From Halobacteriovorax sp. HLS (GTDB lineage: Bacteria > Bdellovibrionota > Bacteriovoracia > Bacteriovoracales > Bacteriovoracaceae), in NCBI RefSeq assembly GCF_004006665.1, contig NZ_QOCL01000009.1:1-64000 (forward strand): a stretch of DNA of 64,000 nt, written 5' to 3'. Positions within the stretch are counted from its first letter, which is position 1, and every line of letters starts with the position of its first letter. Positions 54,325 through 62,633 of the stretch are shown in pieces. The notes below the pieces were generated by a model. That model ran no database searches. It worked only from the letters and a program-made list of their open reading frames with translations, and was not told the DNA's origin. Both the position numbers and the translations under genes were made by a program.

Positions 54325-55092
54325 ATGGGAAAGAAAATTTTAATTACTGGAGCAACTGATGGCATTGGTCTAGAAACTGCTAAGAAACTAAAGAGCTTAG
54401 GACATGAGGTAATAGTTCATGGAAGAAGTTCAGAAAAGTTACAAAAGGTCGTTGATGAGTTAGGTGTCACTGCATTCAAGGCGGACTTTTCAAAATTAAC
54501 TGAAGTTCGCAATATGGCCGATTCAATTTTGGAGAAGTATGACTCTATTGATGTCCTAATCAATAATGCAGGTGTATTTAAAACTTCAAGTCCGAGAACT
54601 GAAGATGGGCATGATGTTAGATATGTAGTGAATACTTTTGCCCCATATCTGTTAACTAAGAAACTCCTTTCAATATTAAAAGGATCAAGGGTCATTAATC
54701 TCTCTTCTGCGGCCCAGTCATCAGTTGATTTTGATGCAATGATTGGGAAAGTTGAAATGAGTGATTTTGAGGCCTATGCTCAAAGTAAGCTTGCTATAAC
54801 AATGTGGTCAAGGTATTTGGCAAATGAACATAAGGATATAACTGTAATTGCCGTGAACCCAGGATCACTTCTTAGTACCAAGATGGTTAAAGAAGGATTT
54901 AATACATCTGGTAATGATATTACTATTGGTGTGAATATTTTAACAAGTCTAAGTCTAGAGGGGACCCATACTAGTCACTCAGGTGACTACTATGACAATG
55001 ATAATCAACGATATGCTCCACCTCAAGCGGATGGACTTGACGATACCAAGACGAAAAAAATAGTAGAGCTATTAGAGGATCTAATAAAATAA
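54325..55092 (+). CDS. Short-chain dehydrogenase/reductase (SDR)
   Basis: This 255-residue classical SDR has the NAD(P)-binding T-G-A-T-D-G-I-G motif at residues 8-15, the N-N-A-G motif, catalytic Ser in V-I-N-L-S-S-A-A and Y-A-Q-S-K with the catalytic Tyr/Lys. Arg after the second strand (V-H-G-R-S-S) favours NADP. The substrate is unknown. The gene is bounded by two direct copies of ATTATAACAAGGC (54306-54318 and 55107-55119), the second inside the terminator hairpin. Confidence 0.88.
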   Translation: MGKKILITGATDGIGLETAKKLKSLGHEVIVHGRSSEKLQKVVDELGVTAFKADFSKLTEVRNMADSILEKYDSIDVLINNAGVFKTSSPRTEDGHDVRYVVNTFAPYLLTKKLLSILKGSRVINLSSAAQSSVDFDAMIGKVEMSDFEAYAQSKLAITMWSRYLANEHKDITVIAVNPGSLLSTKMVKEGFNTSGNDITIGVNILTSLSLEGTHTSHSGDYYDNDNQRYAPPQADGLDDTKTKKIVELLEDLIK

Positions 55093-55103
55093 AATCAAAC
55101 CTT

Positions 55104-55144
55104 GATATTATAACAAGGCGATTACACTACCTTGTTATAATATC
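55104..55144. terminator. Long perfect hairpin between convergent genes
   Basis: A 15-bp perfect stem (GATATTATAACAAGG / CCTTGTTATAATATC) with an 11-base loop lies between the SDR gene and the convergent minus-strand gene. It probably serves as a bidirectional terminator. One arm repeats the 13-mer found just upstream of the SDR gene. Confidence 0.7.
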
Positions 55145-55156
55145 TAAGATTATCCT

Positions 55157-55600
55157 TTAATTTCTGCTATGGAATACTTTTGAAACAATTTTCCAACCAG
55201 TTCTAAATTTCAAAAGAAGTAAGTAATCAGTAAAGACAACTCTATTATTTTGAGAAAACTCAATTTTTACAGTACCAGCATTTCCATCAGCATCAATATT
55301 TAAGAAAGTATAATCATATTGATATTTAATTGGATCAAAGTCAGGTGATGTTTTTCTCTTTTCTACTGTAGCTATCCAATTATCAATTGAAAACCTGCCA
55401 ATTTCTTCTCCACTTACTGAATAGATTTCAAAATCTTTATGAAATCCTTTTCTCATGGCATTTGTATTTAAATCATTGAAGGCCCCGTTTACATATGAAT
55501 CTGTAACAACTTTTTGAATATGAAACCTTGGATCTGTGTCAGCGTTAATATTTAAACTCATAAATGTTAATAAAAGGGTTAGCATTGTCATTGTTTTCAT
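55157..55600 (-). CDS. Secreted NTF2/lumazine-binding-like protein
   Basis: A 20-residue signal peptide (M-K-T-M-T-M-L-T-L-L-L-T-F-M-S-L and cleavage after A-D or N-A) is followed by a SnoaL/NTF2-like domain ending in L-L-L-L-K-F-R-T-G-W-K-I-V-S-K-V-F-H. Such proteins have a cone-shaped fold with varied roles. It lies 5 bp downstream of the flavin oxidoreductase gene on the same strand and is probably co-transcribed with it. Expected location is the periplasm. Confidence 0.7.
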   Translation of the reverse strand: MKTMTMLTLLLTFMSLNINADTDPRFHIQKVVTDSYVNGAFNDLNTNAMRKGFHKDFEIYSVSGEEIGRFSIDNWIATVEKRKTSPDFDPIKYQYDYTFLNIDADGNAGTVKIEFSQNNRVVFTDYLLLLKFRTGWKIVSKVFHSRN

Positions 55601-55605
55601 TCTGT

Positions 55606-56598
55606 CTACCTTGTTAGTAATTGTTTTCCCATTATTGGGTTCTCTAGTATTGCTCTTCCAATTGCTGCAAAACTAAATGATTTATTCTGTAAATTTTCTT
55701 CTATATACTTCTTTGTTTTTATTCCACCAACACCTATGACCGGAGCATTGATATGCTTTTGAATTCGTCTAGCGTCTTCAACTAAATATCCTTCGCCCCT
55801 TCTATCCCTAGGCCTGCGCCATCCACCAATTCCTGAAGAAACATTGATAATATCCACACCAAGGTAAACAAGTTTCTTACTGATTAGTATTGAGTCTGTA
55901 GTAGTTGTCCCATTTTCAAAGTGGTCTTGACCTGGAATTCGAACAGAGATTATTAACTTAGGAAATAGCGCTCTAATTTCACTGACAATTTCAAAAAGAA
56001 TTCTTGCTCTGTTATAAAGTGTTCCTCCGTACTGATCAGTTCTTTGATTTGTAATAGGGGAGAGCCATTGATTAATACCGTATCCATGGGCAGCATGAAT
56101 TTCAATAACATCAAAGTTTGCATGAACAGCAATTTTAGCTGCCCTGATAAAGTCTTTTTTGAGCTTCTCTATATCTGCTAAAGTAGCTTGAAGTGGTATT
56201 TCAAGCTCTTGTCCTTTTACGGGAGTAGAGATTGGACTAGGAGCTATTAACTTTCCTCCAGTTAATTCACTTGTGCTCTTCGCTCCAGCATGTACTAATT
56301 GAATTCCGGCCAAAACTCTTGTTTGCTTAATCATATTTGATAGTTGTCTAAGACCCATGACTTTCTCATATGAATCTATTCCTAGCTGTTTGGGTTCACT
56401 TTTTCCGTCTAGTGAAACATAGGAATACTCTACAAGAACAAGAGAAGCATCTGAAGTTGCTAGCCTATGGTAGTGATTAAGAGTCTCATTGGTCACATAA
56501 CCTAGCTCGTCGGCCGTTTGGGAGGCCATAGGAGGGACAATAACTCTATTTTTAAAAACCGAGTTCTTTATTTGTAATTCGCTATTTATATTAATCAT
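55606..56598 (-). CDS. NADH:flavin oxidoreductase, Old Yellow Enzyme family
   Basis: The 330-residue TIM-barrel enzyme has the OYE signature H-A-A-H-G-Y-G-I-N-Q-W-L-S-P and N-Q-R-T-D-Q-Y-G-G-T-L-Y-N-R, plus I-S-V-R-I-P-G and G-V-G-G-I for FMN phosphate binding. It reduces activated C=C bonds with NAD(P)H. It is divergent from a LysR gene, which is the likely regulator, and is followed by the secreted NTF2-like gene. Confidence 0.87.
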   Translation of the reverse strand: MININSELQIKNSVFKNRVIVPPMASQTADELGYVTNETLNHYHRLATSDASLVLVEYSYVSLDGKSEPKQLGIDSYEKVMGLRQLSNMIKQTRVLAGIQLVHAGAKSTSELTGGKLIAPSPISTPVKGQELEIPLQATLADIEKLKKDFIRAAKIAVHANFDVIEIHAAHGYGINQWLSPITNQRTDQYGGTLYNRARILFEIVSEIRALFPKLIISVRIPGQDHFENGTTTTDSILISKKLVYLGVDIINVSSGIGGWRRPRDRRGEGYLVEDARRIQKHINAPVIGVGGIKTKKYIEENLQNKSFSFAAIGRAILENPIMGKQLLTR

Positions 56599-56674
56599 TT
56601 CTTGCTCCTTAAGTCTGTAAGAGATATATAGATTAAAAAAACATCTAGCAAAAGAAACAAATGTGAGTTATATG

Positions 56675-56689
56675 TTTCCAATATGGAAA
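56675..56689 (+). promoter_or_regulatory. Inverted repeat over the LysR start codon
   Basis: TTTCCA-ATA-TGGAAA covers the ATG at 56683 of the LysR gene in the 84-bp divergent spacer with the OYE gene. A site here would fit autoregulation together with control of the divergent gene. Confidence 0.45.
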
Positions 56690-57546
56690 TGAATGAATTA
56701 CGCTATTTTTTAGCAGTATCCCAAACTGAGAACGTCCAAAGAGCATCTGAGAATATAAATGTCTCAGCAGGATCTCTTAGTAAGGCGATAGCAAGGCTTG
56801 AATCAGAGCTCGGTGTAAAGCTCTTTAACAGAGTAGGCAGAGGTATTACTTTAACAGAGGAAGGGCACTTCCTTACAAAGAAGGCCAGTGCGATTCTAAA
56901 TCTTGAAACAGAGGTTAAATTAAGTATCTTAGGTCAGGAAGCTTCATTTAAAGCGATATTAGGCGCAAACGAGACTCTACTGTCACACTTTGGAGTTGAA
57001 TTAGCTCAAAAGATAAAAGATCTTTATCCAAACTCCTCAATTGAGCTCGTTGGGTTAAATCATAGTTCATTATTAACAAAATTAGCTGATGGTGAGGTTA
57101 ATCTTGGTCTAAGCACACAAGAGCCCAGAGATGACTTTGATTATAAGAAAATTGCAGAGGTGAAGTTTCATACTGTCGTATCAAAAGGGCATCCGTTATA
57201 CAAAAAAGTTAAGAGGAATATAGAAATTTCCATAGAAGAAATTCTTGAATATGACTTTGTTGTTTCTAAAAATAATATTCTCGGTAAAACTTCGGCCAAC
57301 CAATCTGCAGATGGATGGAGAGATGATAAGTTTAGACGAAAAATTCCATATATAACTCAAAGTCTAAAGACTTTAGAGTCACTAGTTAAAAGTGGAAAAG
57401 CTCTGGCCTATCTCCCAGACTATATGATTGTAAATTCAGATTATGAGATAGTTAATATTTTAGGATGTCCCTACCAGTGTAAACAGAAGGTTTACTTAAT
57501 CTCAAGAAATAAAAAAGAGTTAAGTTGGATTAATCAAATTTTCTAA
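56683..57546 (+). CDS. LysR-family transcriptional regulator, divergent from OYE
   Basis: The 287-residue protein opens with M-N-E-L-R-Y-F-L-A-V-S-Q-T-E-N-V-Q-R-A-S and the LysR HTH L-S-K-A-I-A-R-L-E-S-E-L-G-V-K-L-F. It is followed by the periplasmic-binding-protein-like effector domain. It probably controls the divergent flavin oxidoreductase operon. Confidence 0.88.
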   Translation: MEMNELRYFLAVSQTENVQRASENINVSAGSLSKAIARLESELGVKLFNRVGRGITLTEEGHFLTKKASAILNLETEVKLSILGQEASFKAILGANETLLSHFGVELAQKIKDLYPNSSIELVGLNHSSLLTKLADGEVNLGLSTQEPRDDFDYKKIAEVKFHTVVSKGHPLYKKVKRNIEISIEEILEYDFVVSKNNILGKTSANQSADGWRDDKFRRKIPYITQSLKTLESLVKSGKALAYLPDYMIVNSDYEIVNILGCPYQCKQKVYLISRNKKELSWINQIF

Positions 57547-57586
57547 TCTTGATAGAGATGAAGAAAAATCTTTAAATCTATAGCTT

Positions 57587-57640
57587 GAGAGAGCATTTAA
57601 AGATTGATGATATCAATGTATTCTTAATAAATGCCCTCTC
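57587..57640. terminator. Hairpin between LysR and the hibernation factor gene
   Basis: Arms at 57587-57599 and 57628-57640 pair in 12 of 13 positions (GAGAGAGCATTTA / TAAATGCCCTCTC), and a second small stem (ATTGAT/ATCAAT) sits in the loop. Position between two convergent genes fits a shared terminator. Confidence 0.6.
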
Positions 57641-57691
57641 TAATATTGATTAAAACTAAAAAAACTTAGAAGTATAAGTTCTTTATAATAC

Positions 57692-58084
57692 TCATACAGC
57701 AACATCCTTATGGTGAAAGTGATCACCACGGTACTTGGAGTCGTAACTATTAAAGTACTTCATTGAGAAACGATTCTTCTTCCAATGGGTTAGTTGTTTA
57801 TCTATATCTGCTTCAATTAAATCGAATACTTTAATAGGGTCGTTACCTTTTGCAGTTGATGAGAACTTCTGCCCAGCTGCGCTTATTTCCAAATGAGCTG
57901 TGATCGCGTTATTTCTCTTTCTAAAAGTAATCGTAGTGAATGAAGTTGAGGGAGTCTTAGGCATTAATTCCCTCAAGCGATTTTTGATTTGATTGTTAGA
58001 TTCTTTTGACAATTTAAATCCAATTTCTTCAATTCTGAAACCATCGTGGAAGTGATTGTCAAAGTGTCTAAAAAGTAACTTCAT
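57692..58084 (-). CDS. Ribosome hibernation / HPF-RaiA-like protein
   Basis: The 130-residue protein has the beta-alpha-beta-beta-beta-alpha pattern of RaiA/HPF (sigma-54 modulation family). The middle strands T-T-I-T-F-R-K-R-N-N-A-I-T-A-H-L-E-I read in parts, then S-S-T-A-K-G-N-D-P-I-K-V-F-D-L-I-E-A-D-I-D-K-Q-L as the second helix. The His-rich tail (H-F-H-H-K-D) is unusual. Such proteins bind the 30S decoding region in stationary phase. AGGAGG lies before the ATG, and the upstream leader is highly structured. Confidence 0.7.
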   Translation of the reverse strand: MKLLFRHFDNHFHDGFRIEEIGFKLSKESNNQIKNRLRELMPKTPSTSFTTITFRKRNNAITAHLEISAAGQKFSSTAKGNDPIKVFDLIEADIDKQLTHWKKNRFSMKYFNSYDSKYRGDHFHHKDVAV

Positions 58085-58108
58085 AAGACCTCCTTGATAA
58101 ATAGCTTC

Positions 58109-58230
58109 GCGATATCTGCTCTTTTACAGATCGCTCAAAATTAAATTATTAGGTAGTTAATAGCTTCGTTGGTAAGGAAGCCTATTACCATTGGCCCTTC
58201 CTTGCTGCCAACGTAAACCAAACTACCTAA
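58109..58230 (-). ncRNA. Structured 5' leader upstream of the hibernation factor gene
   Basis: Two stem systems lie 25-150 bases before the start codon. The outer one has P1 58149-58158/58221-58230 (TTAGGTAGTT / AACTACCTAA), P2 58167-58172/58208-58213 (CGTTGG / CCAACG), P3 58174-58180/58197-58203 (AAGGAAG / CTTCCTT) and a 3-bp tip. The nearer one pairs 58109-58118 with 58127-58134 with a small bulge. Nested stems with internal loops and no T run look more like a regulatory RNA than a terminator. The strand is inferred from the gene it precedes. Confidence 0.5.
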
Positions 58231-58243
58231 CTTATCGAAAGAA

Positions 58244-58261
58244 GATGGTATATATACCATC
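58244..58261. promoter_or_regulatory. 18-bp perfect palindrome upstream of the structured leader
   Basis: GATGGTATATATACCATC is perfectly self-complementary. It lies just upstream of the leader on the minus strand, in a position for an operator. The remaining sequence to 58345 is AT-rich with no gene. Confidence 0.5.
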
Positions 58262-58345
58262 ATTAAAAATAATAATATTCTCAGAAAAAATGTCAATATT
58301 TAGAAAGCAAAAAAATGTTAATTTTTTGTAAATTTTAATGACTTA

Positions 58346-58702
58346 CTAAACAGAAAAAACAATTTTATTCTTATCTAAGTCCCTTATGTAGGCCGAGTAC
58401 TTTGGCCCTCGTTGATTAGGTTCGCCTTCGCAGTTACCTCCTAATTTGATGGCCTTCTTATATAGGCGCTCAACTTCATTTTTAGAGCCGACATTAATAC
58501 CTATCATTGTTCCGTTCCCATTCGTTGCAGGTAACTCATTAAATGGTGTGGCCAAAGCGAACGCAAAGTCTTGGCATTGCCAGAAAGTCATTCTATCTGT
58601 TGATAAGACTTTCTGTAATTCAGTTTCTTCAAAAAGTAAGTCATAGAACTTTGTAGCTTCTTCCATATTGTTAGTGCCAAAAACAAAATAATCTAATTTC
58701 AT
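58346..58702 (-). CDS. VOC-family (glyoxalase/bleomycin resistance-like) protein
   Basis: I choose ATG 58702, which overlaps the methyltransferase stop (ATGA), over a frame that starts 15 codons upstream. The 118 residues follow the VOC beta-alpha-beta-beta-beta repeats (L-D-Y-F-V-F-G-T-N-N-M-E-E-A-T-K-F-Y and Y-S-A-Y-I-R-D-L-D-K-N-K-I-V-F). The substrate is unknown. It is translationally coupled to the methyltransferase gene. It resembles the VOC protein at the right window edge. Confidence 0.75.
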   Translation of the reverse strand: MKLDYFVFGTNNMEEATKFYDLLFEETELQKVLSTDRMTFWQCQDFAFALATPFNELPATNGNGTMIGINVGSKNEVERLYKKAIKLGGNCEGEPNQRGPKYSAYIRDLDKNKIVFSV

Positions 58703-59316
58703 GGTTTTACTCCTATTAAAAATATATCCACTTTGGTTGGGTCCCACCTTGCTTCTATCTTTAGACCACTGTTTGTAACATCTTTAACAAAGTCTTCTTT
58801 AGTGAAAAAGTTGATAAAAGGTAGTTTTCCTAATTTATATCCTATGTACCAAATAGGCTTAAATAATTTTAAAACTCCGCCAACACAACCGGTAGAACTT
58901 ATAAAGTATCCTCCAGGCTTTAAGTAATGATAAATCTTCGCAAGTACTTCCTCTTTATTTTCAACTAAATGAAGAATACTATGGGCCATAATCACATCAA
59001 ATTCGTTTTTCGAGTAGCTCATTTCTTGTACTGATTCTTCTTTGAATTCGATGTTGCTTATGTTTTGTGTAACTGCTTTATGTTTTGCAATTTGAATCAT
59101 TTTCTTTGAGAAGTCTGTTGCAATAATTTGAGAGACTAGGGGAGCGTGAATTAATGCAGTTGTTCCAGTGCCACAACCGATTTCTAATATCTTCATTTCC
59201 GAATTAAGTAACTCTTGAGTAAGCTTAAGCTTCTTTTCATAGACTTCTTGATTAGGTACAGGCTTTCTTGAGTACTTATCGGCCGTATTACTCCAAAAAT
59301 GTGATTGATCGCTCAT
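58699..59316 (-). CDS. Class I SAM-dependent methyltransferase
   Basis: The 205-residue protein has motif I I-L-E-I-G-C-G-T-G-T-T-A and post-I T-D-F-S-K-K-M-I, then V-I-M-A-H-S-I-L-H-L and L-K-P-G-G-Y-F. This is the small-molecule (UbiE/Methyltransf_11-like) type. The substrate is unknown. It is divergent from a LysR gene with an operator-like palindrome between them, and coupled to the VOC gene. Confidence 0.85.
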   Translation of the reverse strand: MSDQSHFWSNTADKYSRKPVPNQEVYEKKLKLTQELLNSEMKILEIGCGTGTTALIHAPLVSQIIATDFSKKMIQIAKHKAVTQNISNIEFKEESVQEMSYSKNEFDVIMAHSILHLVENKEEVLAKIYHYLKPGGYFISSTGCVGGVLKLFKPIWYIGYKLGKLPFINFFTKEDFVKDVTNSGLKIEARWDPTKVDIFLIGVKP

Positions 59317-59386
59317 AAACCCCCCTTACATATTGAATATTAAACTAACGTAAAGTAATATGAAATAGATAATATTGCTAATTATG

Positions 59387-59402
59387 TATGCAAAAATGCA
59401 TA
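59387..59402. promoter_or_regulatory. Palindrome in the methyltransferase/LysR divergent spacer
   Basis: TATGCA-AAAA-TGCATA is a perfect inverted repeat ending just before the LysR start. It is a candidate LysR or other operator for the divergent pair. Confidence 0.45.
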
Positions 59403-59409
59403 GGTGTAT

Positions 59410-60300
59410 ATGGACTGGAATTCTATAAATTTTGACTGGAATAGAGCAAGAGCATTTCTTGTAGCAGCAGAGGAGGGATCATTTTCTTCTGCAGCAAAAG
59501 CGTTAAAAGTCACTCAATCAACACTTGGGCGACAAGTTTCAGGTCTTGAACAAGAGCTAGGTATGACTCTCTTTGAAAGAGTTGGTAAAGGCATTGAGAT
59601 CACAGCTGGTGGTTTAAAGCTAATAGAATATGTAAAAGAGATGAGTGAAGCCGCAAATCGTCTCTCCATAGCTGCAAGTGGACAGTCTAGTTCGATTGAA
59701 GGGACTGTCGTAATATCAGCTAGTGAAGCCTTTTCTGTTTTTTTACTTCCGCCAATTTTGCAAAAACTTAGACAGAAAGAGCCTGGAATTAAGATTGAAA
59801 TTGTGGCCACGAATGAATCATCAGATTTAAGGCGACGTGAAGCTGATATCGCAATTCGGAACTTTATGCCAAAGCATCCGGATCTGATCGCGGTTAAAAG
59901 TTTAGATCTCAAGGCATATTTATATGCCTCTAAGGACTACTTAAAAAGGAATGGGAAAATACGACGTAAGTCAGATTTAAATACAGCCGACTTTATAGGC
60001 TTCTCTGATAATACAAAGTATATCGAAGGTTTAAAAGAATTAGGACTAAATCTATCAGATGATAATTTTCCGTTTCTTTCCGAGAATCATATTGCCCATT
60101 GGTCACTTGTAAGAAGTGGCGCAGGCATTGGTGTAATGATGGAAAGTGTAGGAGAGCAAGATCCTTTAGTTGAGAAAGTTATGAAAAGTATCCCCGCCTT
60201 TCCTGTAGAGACTTGGATAGTTTCGCATAGAGAGTTAAAAACGAATCGAAGAATTAGATATGTTTTTGATTTCTTAGTAGATGCTTTTAAAGAAAAATAA
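59410..60300 (+). CDS. LysR-family transcriptional regulator, divergent from methyltransferase
   Basis: I choose ATG 59410; a GTG two codons earlier is possible. The protein has W-N-R-A-R-A-F-L-V-A-A-E-E-G-S-F-S-S-A-A and the HTH T-Q-S-T-L-G-R-Q-V-S-G-L-E-Q-E-L-G, then a full-length effector-binding domain. It probably regulates the divergent methyltransferase-VOC pair. Confidence 0.87.
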   Translation: MDWNSINFDWNRARAFLVAAEEGSFSSAAKALKVTQSTLGRQVSGLEQELGMTLFERVGKGIEITAGGLKLIEYVKEMSEAANRLSIAASGQSSSIEGTVVISASEAFSVFLLPPILQKLRQKEPGIKIEIVATNESSDLRRREADIAIRNFMPKHPDLIAVKSLDLKAYLYASKDYLKRNGKIRRKSDLNTADFIGFSDNTKYIEGLKELGLNLSDDNFPFLSENHIAHWSLVRSGAGIGVMMESVGEQDPLVEKVMKSIPAFPVETWIVSHRELKTNRRIRYVFDFLVDAFKEK

Positions 60301-60315
60301 TGATCAGAGTAAAAT

Positions 60316-60666
60316 ATGAATAATACGAATCCAGAAAAAAAAGATATTTTTAATTTCTCCTTCAAAGGAAAACTTTGGAAAGATAAAGGAAAAGGGGCGT
60401 GGCATTTTATTACAGTCTCAAAGAAGCTCTCAAGGGAAATTCGAAACGTACATAAAGATTCTGAAGAAGGGTGGGGACGTTTAAAAACTAAAGCTACAAT
60501 CGGAAACACAACTTGGAAAACATCTATTTGGTTTGATACAAAAGCAGACGCCTACCTTTTTCCTGTAAATGCCTTGACCCGTAAAAAGGAAGCATTAGTT
60601 GAAGGAAGTACTGTAGAGGTGTGTTTAGAGTTTTCGTTAGACAAATGGCTGATGGATAAACTCTAA
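60316..60666 (+). CDS. DUF1905-family protein
   Basis: The 116-residue protein matches the DUF1905 pattern: F-S-F-K-G-K-L-W-K-D-K-G-K-G-A-W-H-F-I, then G-W-G-R-L-K-T-K-A-T-I-G and S-I-W-F-D-T-K-A-D-A-Y-L-F-P-V-N. This is a small beta-barrel family of unknown function often found with YdeI-like proteins. It follows the LysR gene by 15 bp and may be co-transcribed. Confidence 0.75.
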   Translation: MNNTNPEKKDIFNFSFKGKLWKDKGKGAWHFITVSKKLSREIRNVHKDSEEGWGRLKTKATIGNTTWKTSIWFDTKADAYLFPVNALTRKKEALVEGSTVEVCLEFSLDKWLMDKL

Positions 60667-60675
60667 ACCTTTGAT

Positions 60676-61251
60676 TTAGTCACAAAGCTTCTGCTCATTC
60701 AAATAAGCAGCAACATCCTTAATATCTTGTTCACTAAGTTTGTCAGTAAAGCTTCTCATATTAATTCTACTTGGACGTGGTTCGTACCAAGTTGTTTGAA
60801 AGCTTCTAATTGCATTTTCTAGATAACCAGTTTTCTGTCCGTGAATTACAGGAGCGATACCAGACCCGTCTTTTTTGTGACACTGAAAACAATTCTTGTT
60901 AAATATCTTTTTACCATTTTTAACATTCGCATCAGGGGGTAGGTCTATCTGTGCCTGTGCCTCACATAGTGAAAGACTTGAAACATACGCAGCGATTTCC
61001 TTCACTTCGGTGTCAGTGAAGTTTTCCATGACTTGGTTCATGATCTCGTGATCACGAAGATAGTCTCTAAAGTTAAAAAGCTCAAACTCTAGGAAGTCTC
61101 TTTTTTGACCTGAGATCATTGGAGCATCAAATATGGTTGGGTCCTTATGGCAGCTCATACACTCGTTATCAACCATTTGTGGTATTGATAACCTCTGTTG
61201 CGCGTATAGGTTGAAACTAAGTAGTCCTAAAAGTAAGATTATTGATTGCAT
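60676..61251 (-). CDS. Secreted di-haem cytochrome c
   Basis: A signal peptide (I-I-L-L-L-G-L-L-S-F-N-L-Y-A) leads into two class I cytochrome c domains: C-M-S-C-H near residue 36 and C-F-Q-C-H near residue 121. Each is followed by a Met ligand region (A-P-M-I-S-G and R-S-F-T-D-K-L-S). The 191-residue size and the duplicated layout fit a cytochrome c4-like periplasmic electron carrier. Confidence 0.85.
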   Translation of the reverse strand: MQSIILLLGLLSFNLYAQQRLSIPQMVDNECMSCHKDPTIFDAPMISGQKRDFLEFELFNFRDYLRDHEIMNQVMENFTDTEVKEIAAYVSSLSLCEAQAQIDLPPDANVKNGKKIFNKNCFQCHKKDGSGIAPVIHGQKTGYLENAIRSFQTTWYEPRPSRINMRSFTDKLSEQDIKDVAAYLNEQKLCD

Positions 61252-61444
61252 ACTCTCTCCATATTTTTGCAGAGACTATAATAAGATATGAGTATTGTGA
61301 AATACTAAGCAGTTTAAGTTTCCTGATCTTTATCAGGTTATGACAAATGATACAAAATTACATACACTTAGAGTTCATTGATTTTGTGATTTTATAGCTC
61401 CAAGCATAATTAGCAAATTCAAGGTTTAGTTCAAGGAGAAATAA

Positions 61445-61969
61445 GTGAAAAAGATTACCCTCAGACATCTAACACCTGAAGATAAAGAAAAGTTTATTAA
61501 GGCCAATAGTGCTGACTGGGGAGATTTCGCATTTGCTCATTATTGGGAATCTCTTGCTCAAGAAAACTTTGATACATTTATTCGTATCGTGCCGGAGTTT
61601 TCTAGAGGTATGCATATTCCAAAAGATCATGTTCCTTGTACTTTCCTATTTGTTTTTAATGAAGAAAATGAACTCGTCGGAAGAACTTCGATTAGGCATG
61701 AGTTAACAGAGTTTCTTTTAAAAGCTGGCGGACATGTGGGCTATGGTGTTGTTCCAGAATTTAGAAGAAGAGGGTACGCTTCAGCAATTCTCAATGAATC
61801 TCTTAATTATATTCGCAACAATATTTCTGAAATTGATAGAGTTCTAGTTACCTGTGATGAAGGAAATATTGGCTCTCAAAGAACCATAGAAAATAACAAG
61901 GGCATTCTAGAAGATATAATTGAAATGCCTAATGGACCTAGAAAGATGAGGTTTTGGATTCAGCTATAG
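61445..61969 (+). CDS. GNAT-family acetyltransferase
   Basis: The start is GTG 61445 after AAGGAGAA. The 174 residues show the acetyl-CoA loop G-Y-G-V-V-P-E-F-R-R-R-G-Y-A (Q/R-x-x-G-x-A type) and V-L-V-T-C-D-E-G-N-I-G-S-Q-R-T-I-E-N-N, typical of GNAT enzymes. The substrate is unknown. Confidence 0.82.
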   Translation: MKKITLRHLTPEDKEKFIKANSADWGDFAFAHYWESLAQENFDTFIRIVPEFSRGMHIPKDHVPCTFLFVFNEENELVGRTSIRHELTEFLLKAGGHVGYGVVPEFRRRGYASAILNESLNYIRNNISEIDRVLVTCDEGNIGSQRTIENNKGILEDIIEMPNGPRKMRFWIQL

Positions 61970-62042
61970 TTCCAACGCAATTGATGGATATAAATATAAT
62001 AATGAATTTTCAATACGTTAGGCTTTTTATAGCTCGTTTGGT

Positions 62043-62099
62043 TATACCCAATTGGATATAATTGTTAAAGTGTGATATGATTATATCCGATAGGGTATA
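62043..62099 (+). promoter_or_regulatory. Paired operators of the MNT/HEPN toxin-antitoxin operon
   Basis: Two similar 18-bp palindromes lie 39 bp apart centre to centre: TATACCCAATTGGATATA at 62043-62060 and TATATCCGATAGGGTATA at 62082-62099. The second ends 19 bp before the first gene. The N-terminal HTH of that gene product is the obvious binder, giving autoregulation. Confidence 0.7.
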
Positions 62100-62117
62100 A
62101 TGTAAGAGGGTGTTATT

Positions 62118-62633
62118 ATGAAGAACTATCTAGCTACTACTATTCAGAATGAAAGGTTAAAGACAGGGCTAAATCAGGAGCAAATGGCGAAGGCCACTGG
62201 CCTTGGGCTAAAAACAATTCGAAAGATTGAACAAGGCGATATGTCAGTTAAGATGAAAAATATCAATAAGTGTTTAAATTTTCTTGGTATGGAACTTGGC
62301 CCAGCTAAGCTTGTGGCCTCTCCGGAAATCAAGTTGAAGAAACAACTTTCTAAAGAGGAAGTTCTAAAGACACTATCAGGAGCTATGAGCATATTTAAGA
62401 AAAGGTATAATCTAAAAGAACTTGGATTATTTGGCTCATTCTCTAGAGATGAACAAGCAGAGGATTCAGATATAGACATTCTTTTTTGCGGAGATACCAC
62501 CTTTAAAGAAGAAGGTGAAATGACATTAATTTTAGAACATATCTTGGATGGCCATAAAGTTGACTTTACTAATAAGGCCCATCTTAATGAAAGTTTGAAG
62601 GAGTCTATTCTAGAGGACGTTATTTATGTCTAA
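62118..62633 (+). CDS. Xre HTH fused to MNT nucleotidyltransferase antitoxin (MntA-like)
   Basis: Residues 1-60 form a Cro-type HTH (L-N-Q-E-Q-M-A-K-A-T-G-L-G-L-K-T-I-R-K-I-E). From about 95 a minimal nucleotidyltransferase follows with the G-S-x10-D-x-D signature (Gly106-Ser107, Asp118, Asp120). In MntA/HepT systems this enzyme adds AMP to a tyrosine of the HEPN toxin and silences it. The fused HTH supplies DNA binding and explains the operators upstream. The stop overlaps the toxin gene by 8 bp. Confidence 0.85.
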   Translation: MKNYLATTIQNERLKTGLNQEQMAKATGLGLKTIRKIEQGDMSVKMKNINKCLNFLGMELGPAKLVASPEIKLKKQLSKEEVLKTLSGAMSIFKKRYNLKELGLFGSFSRDEQAEDSDIDILFCGDTTFKEEGEMTLILEHILDGHKVDFTNKAHLNESLKESILEDVIYV

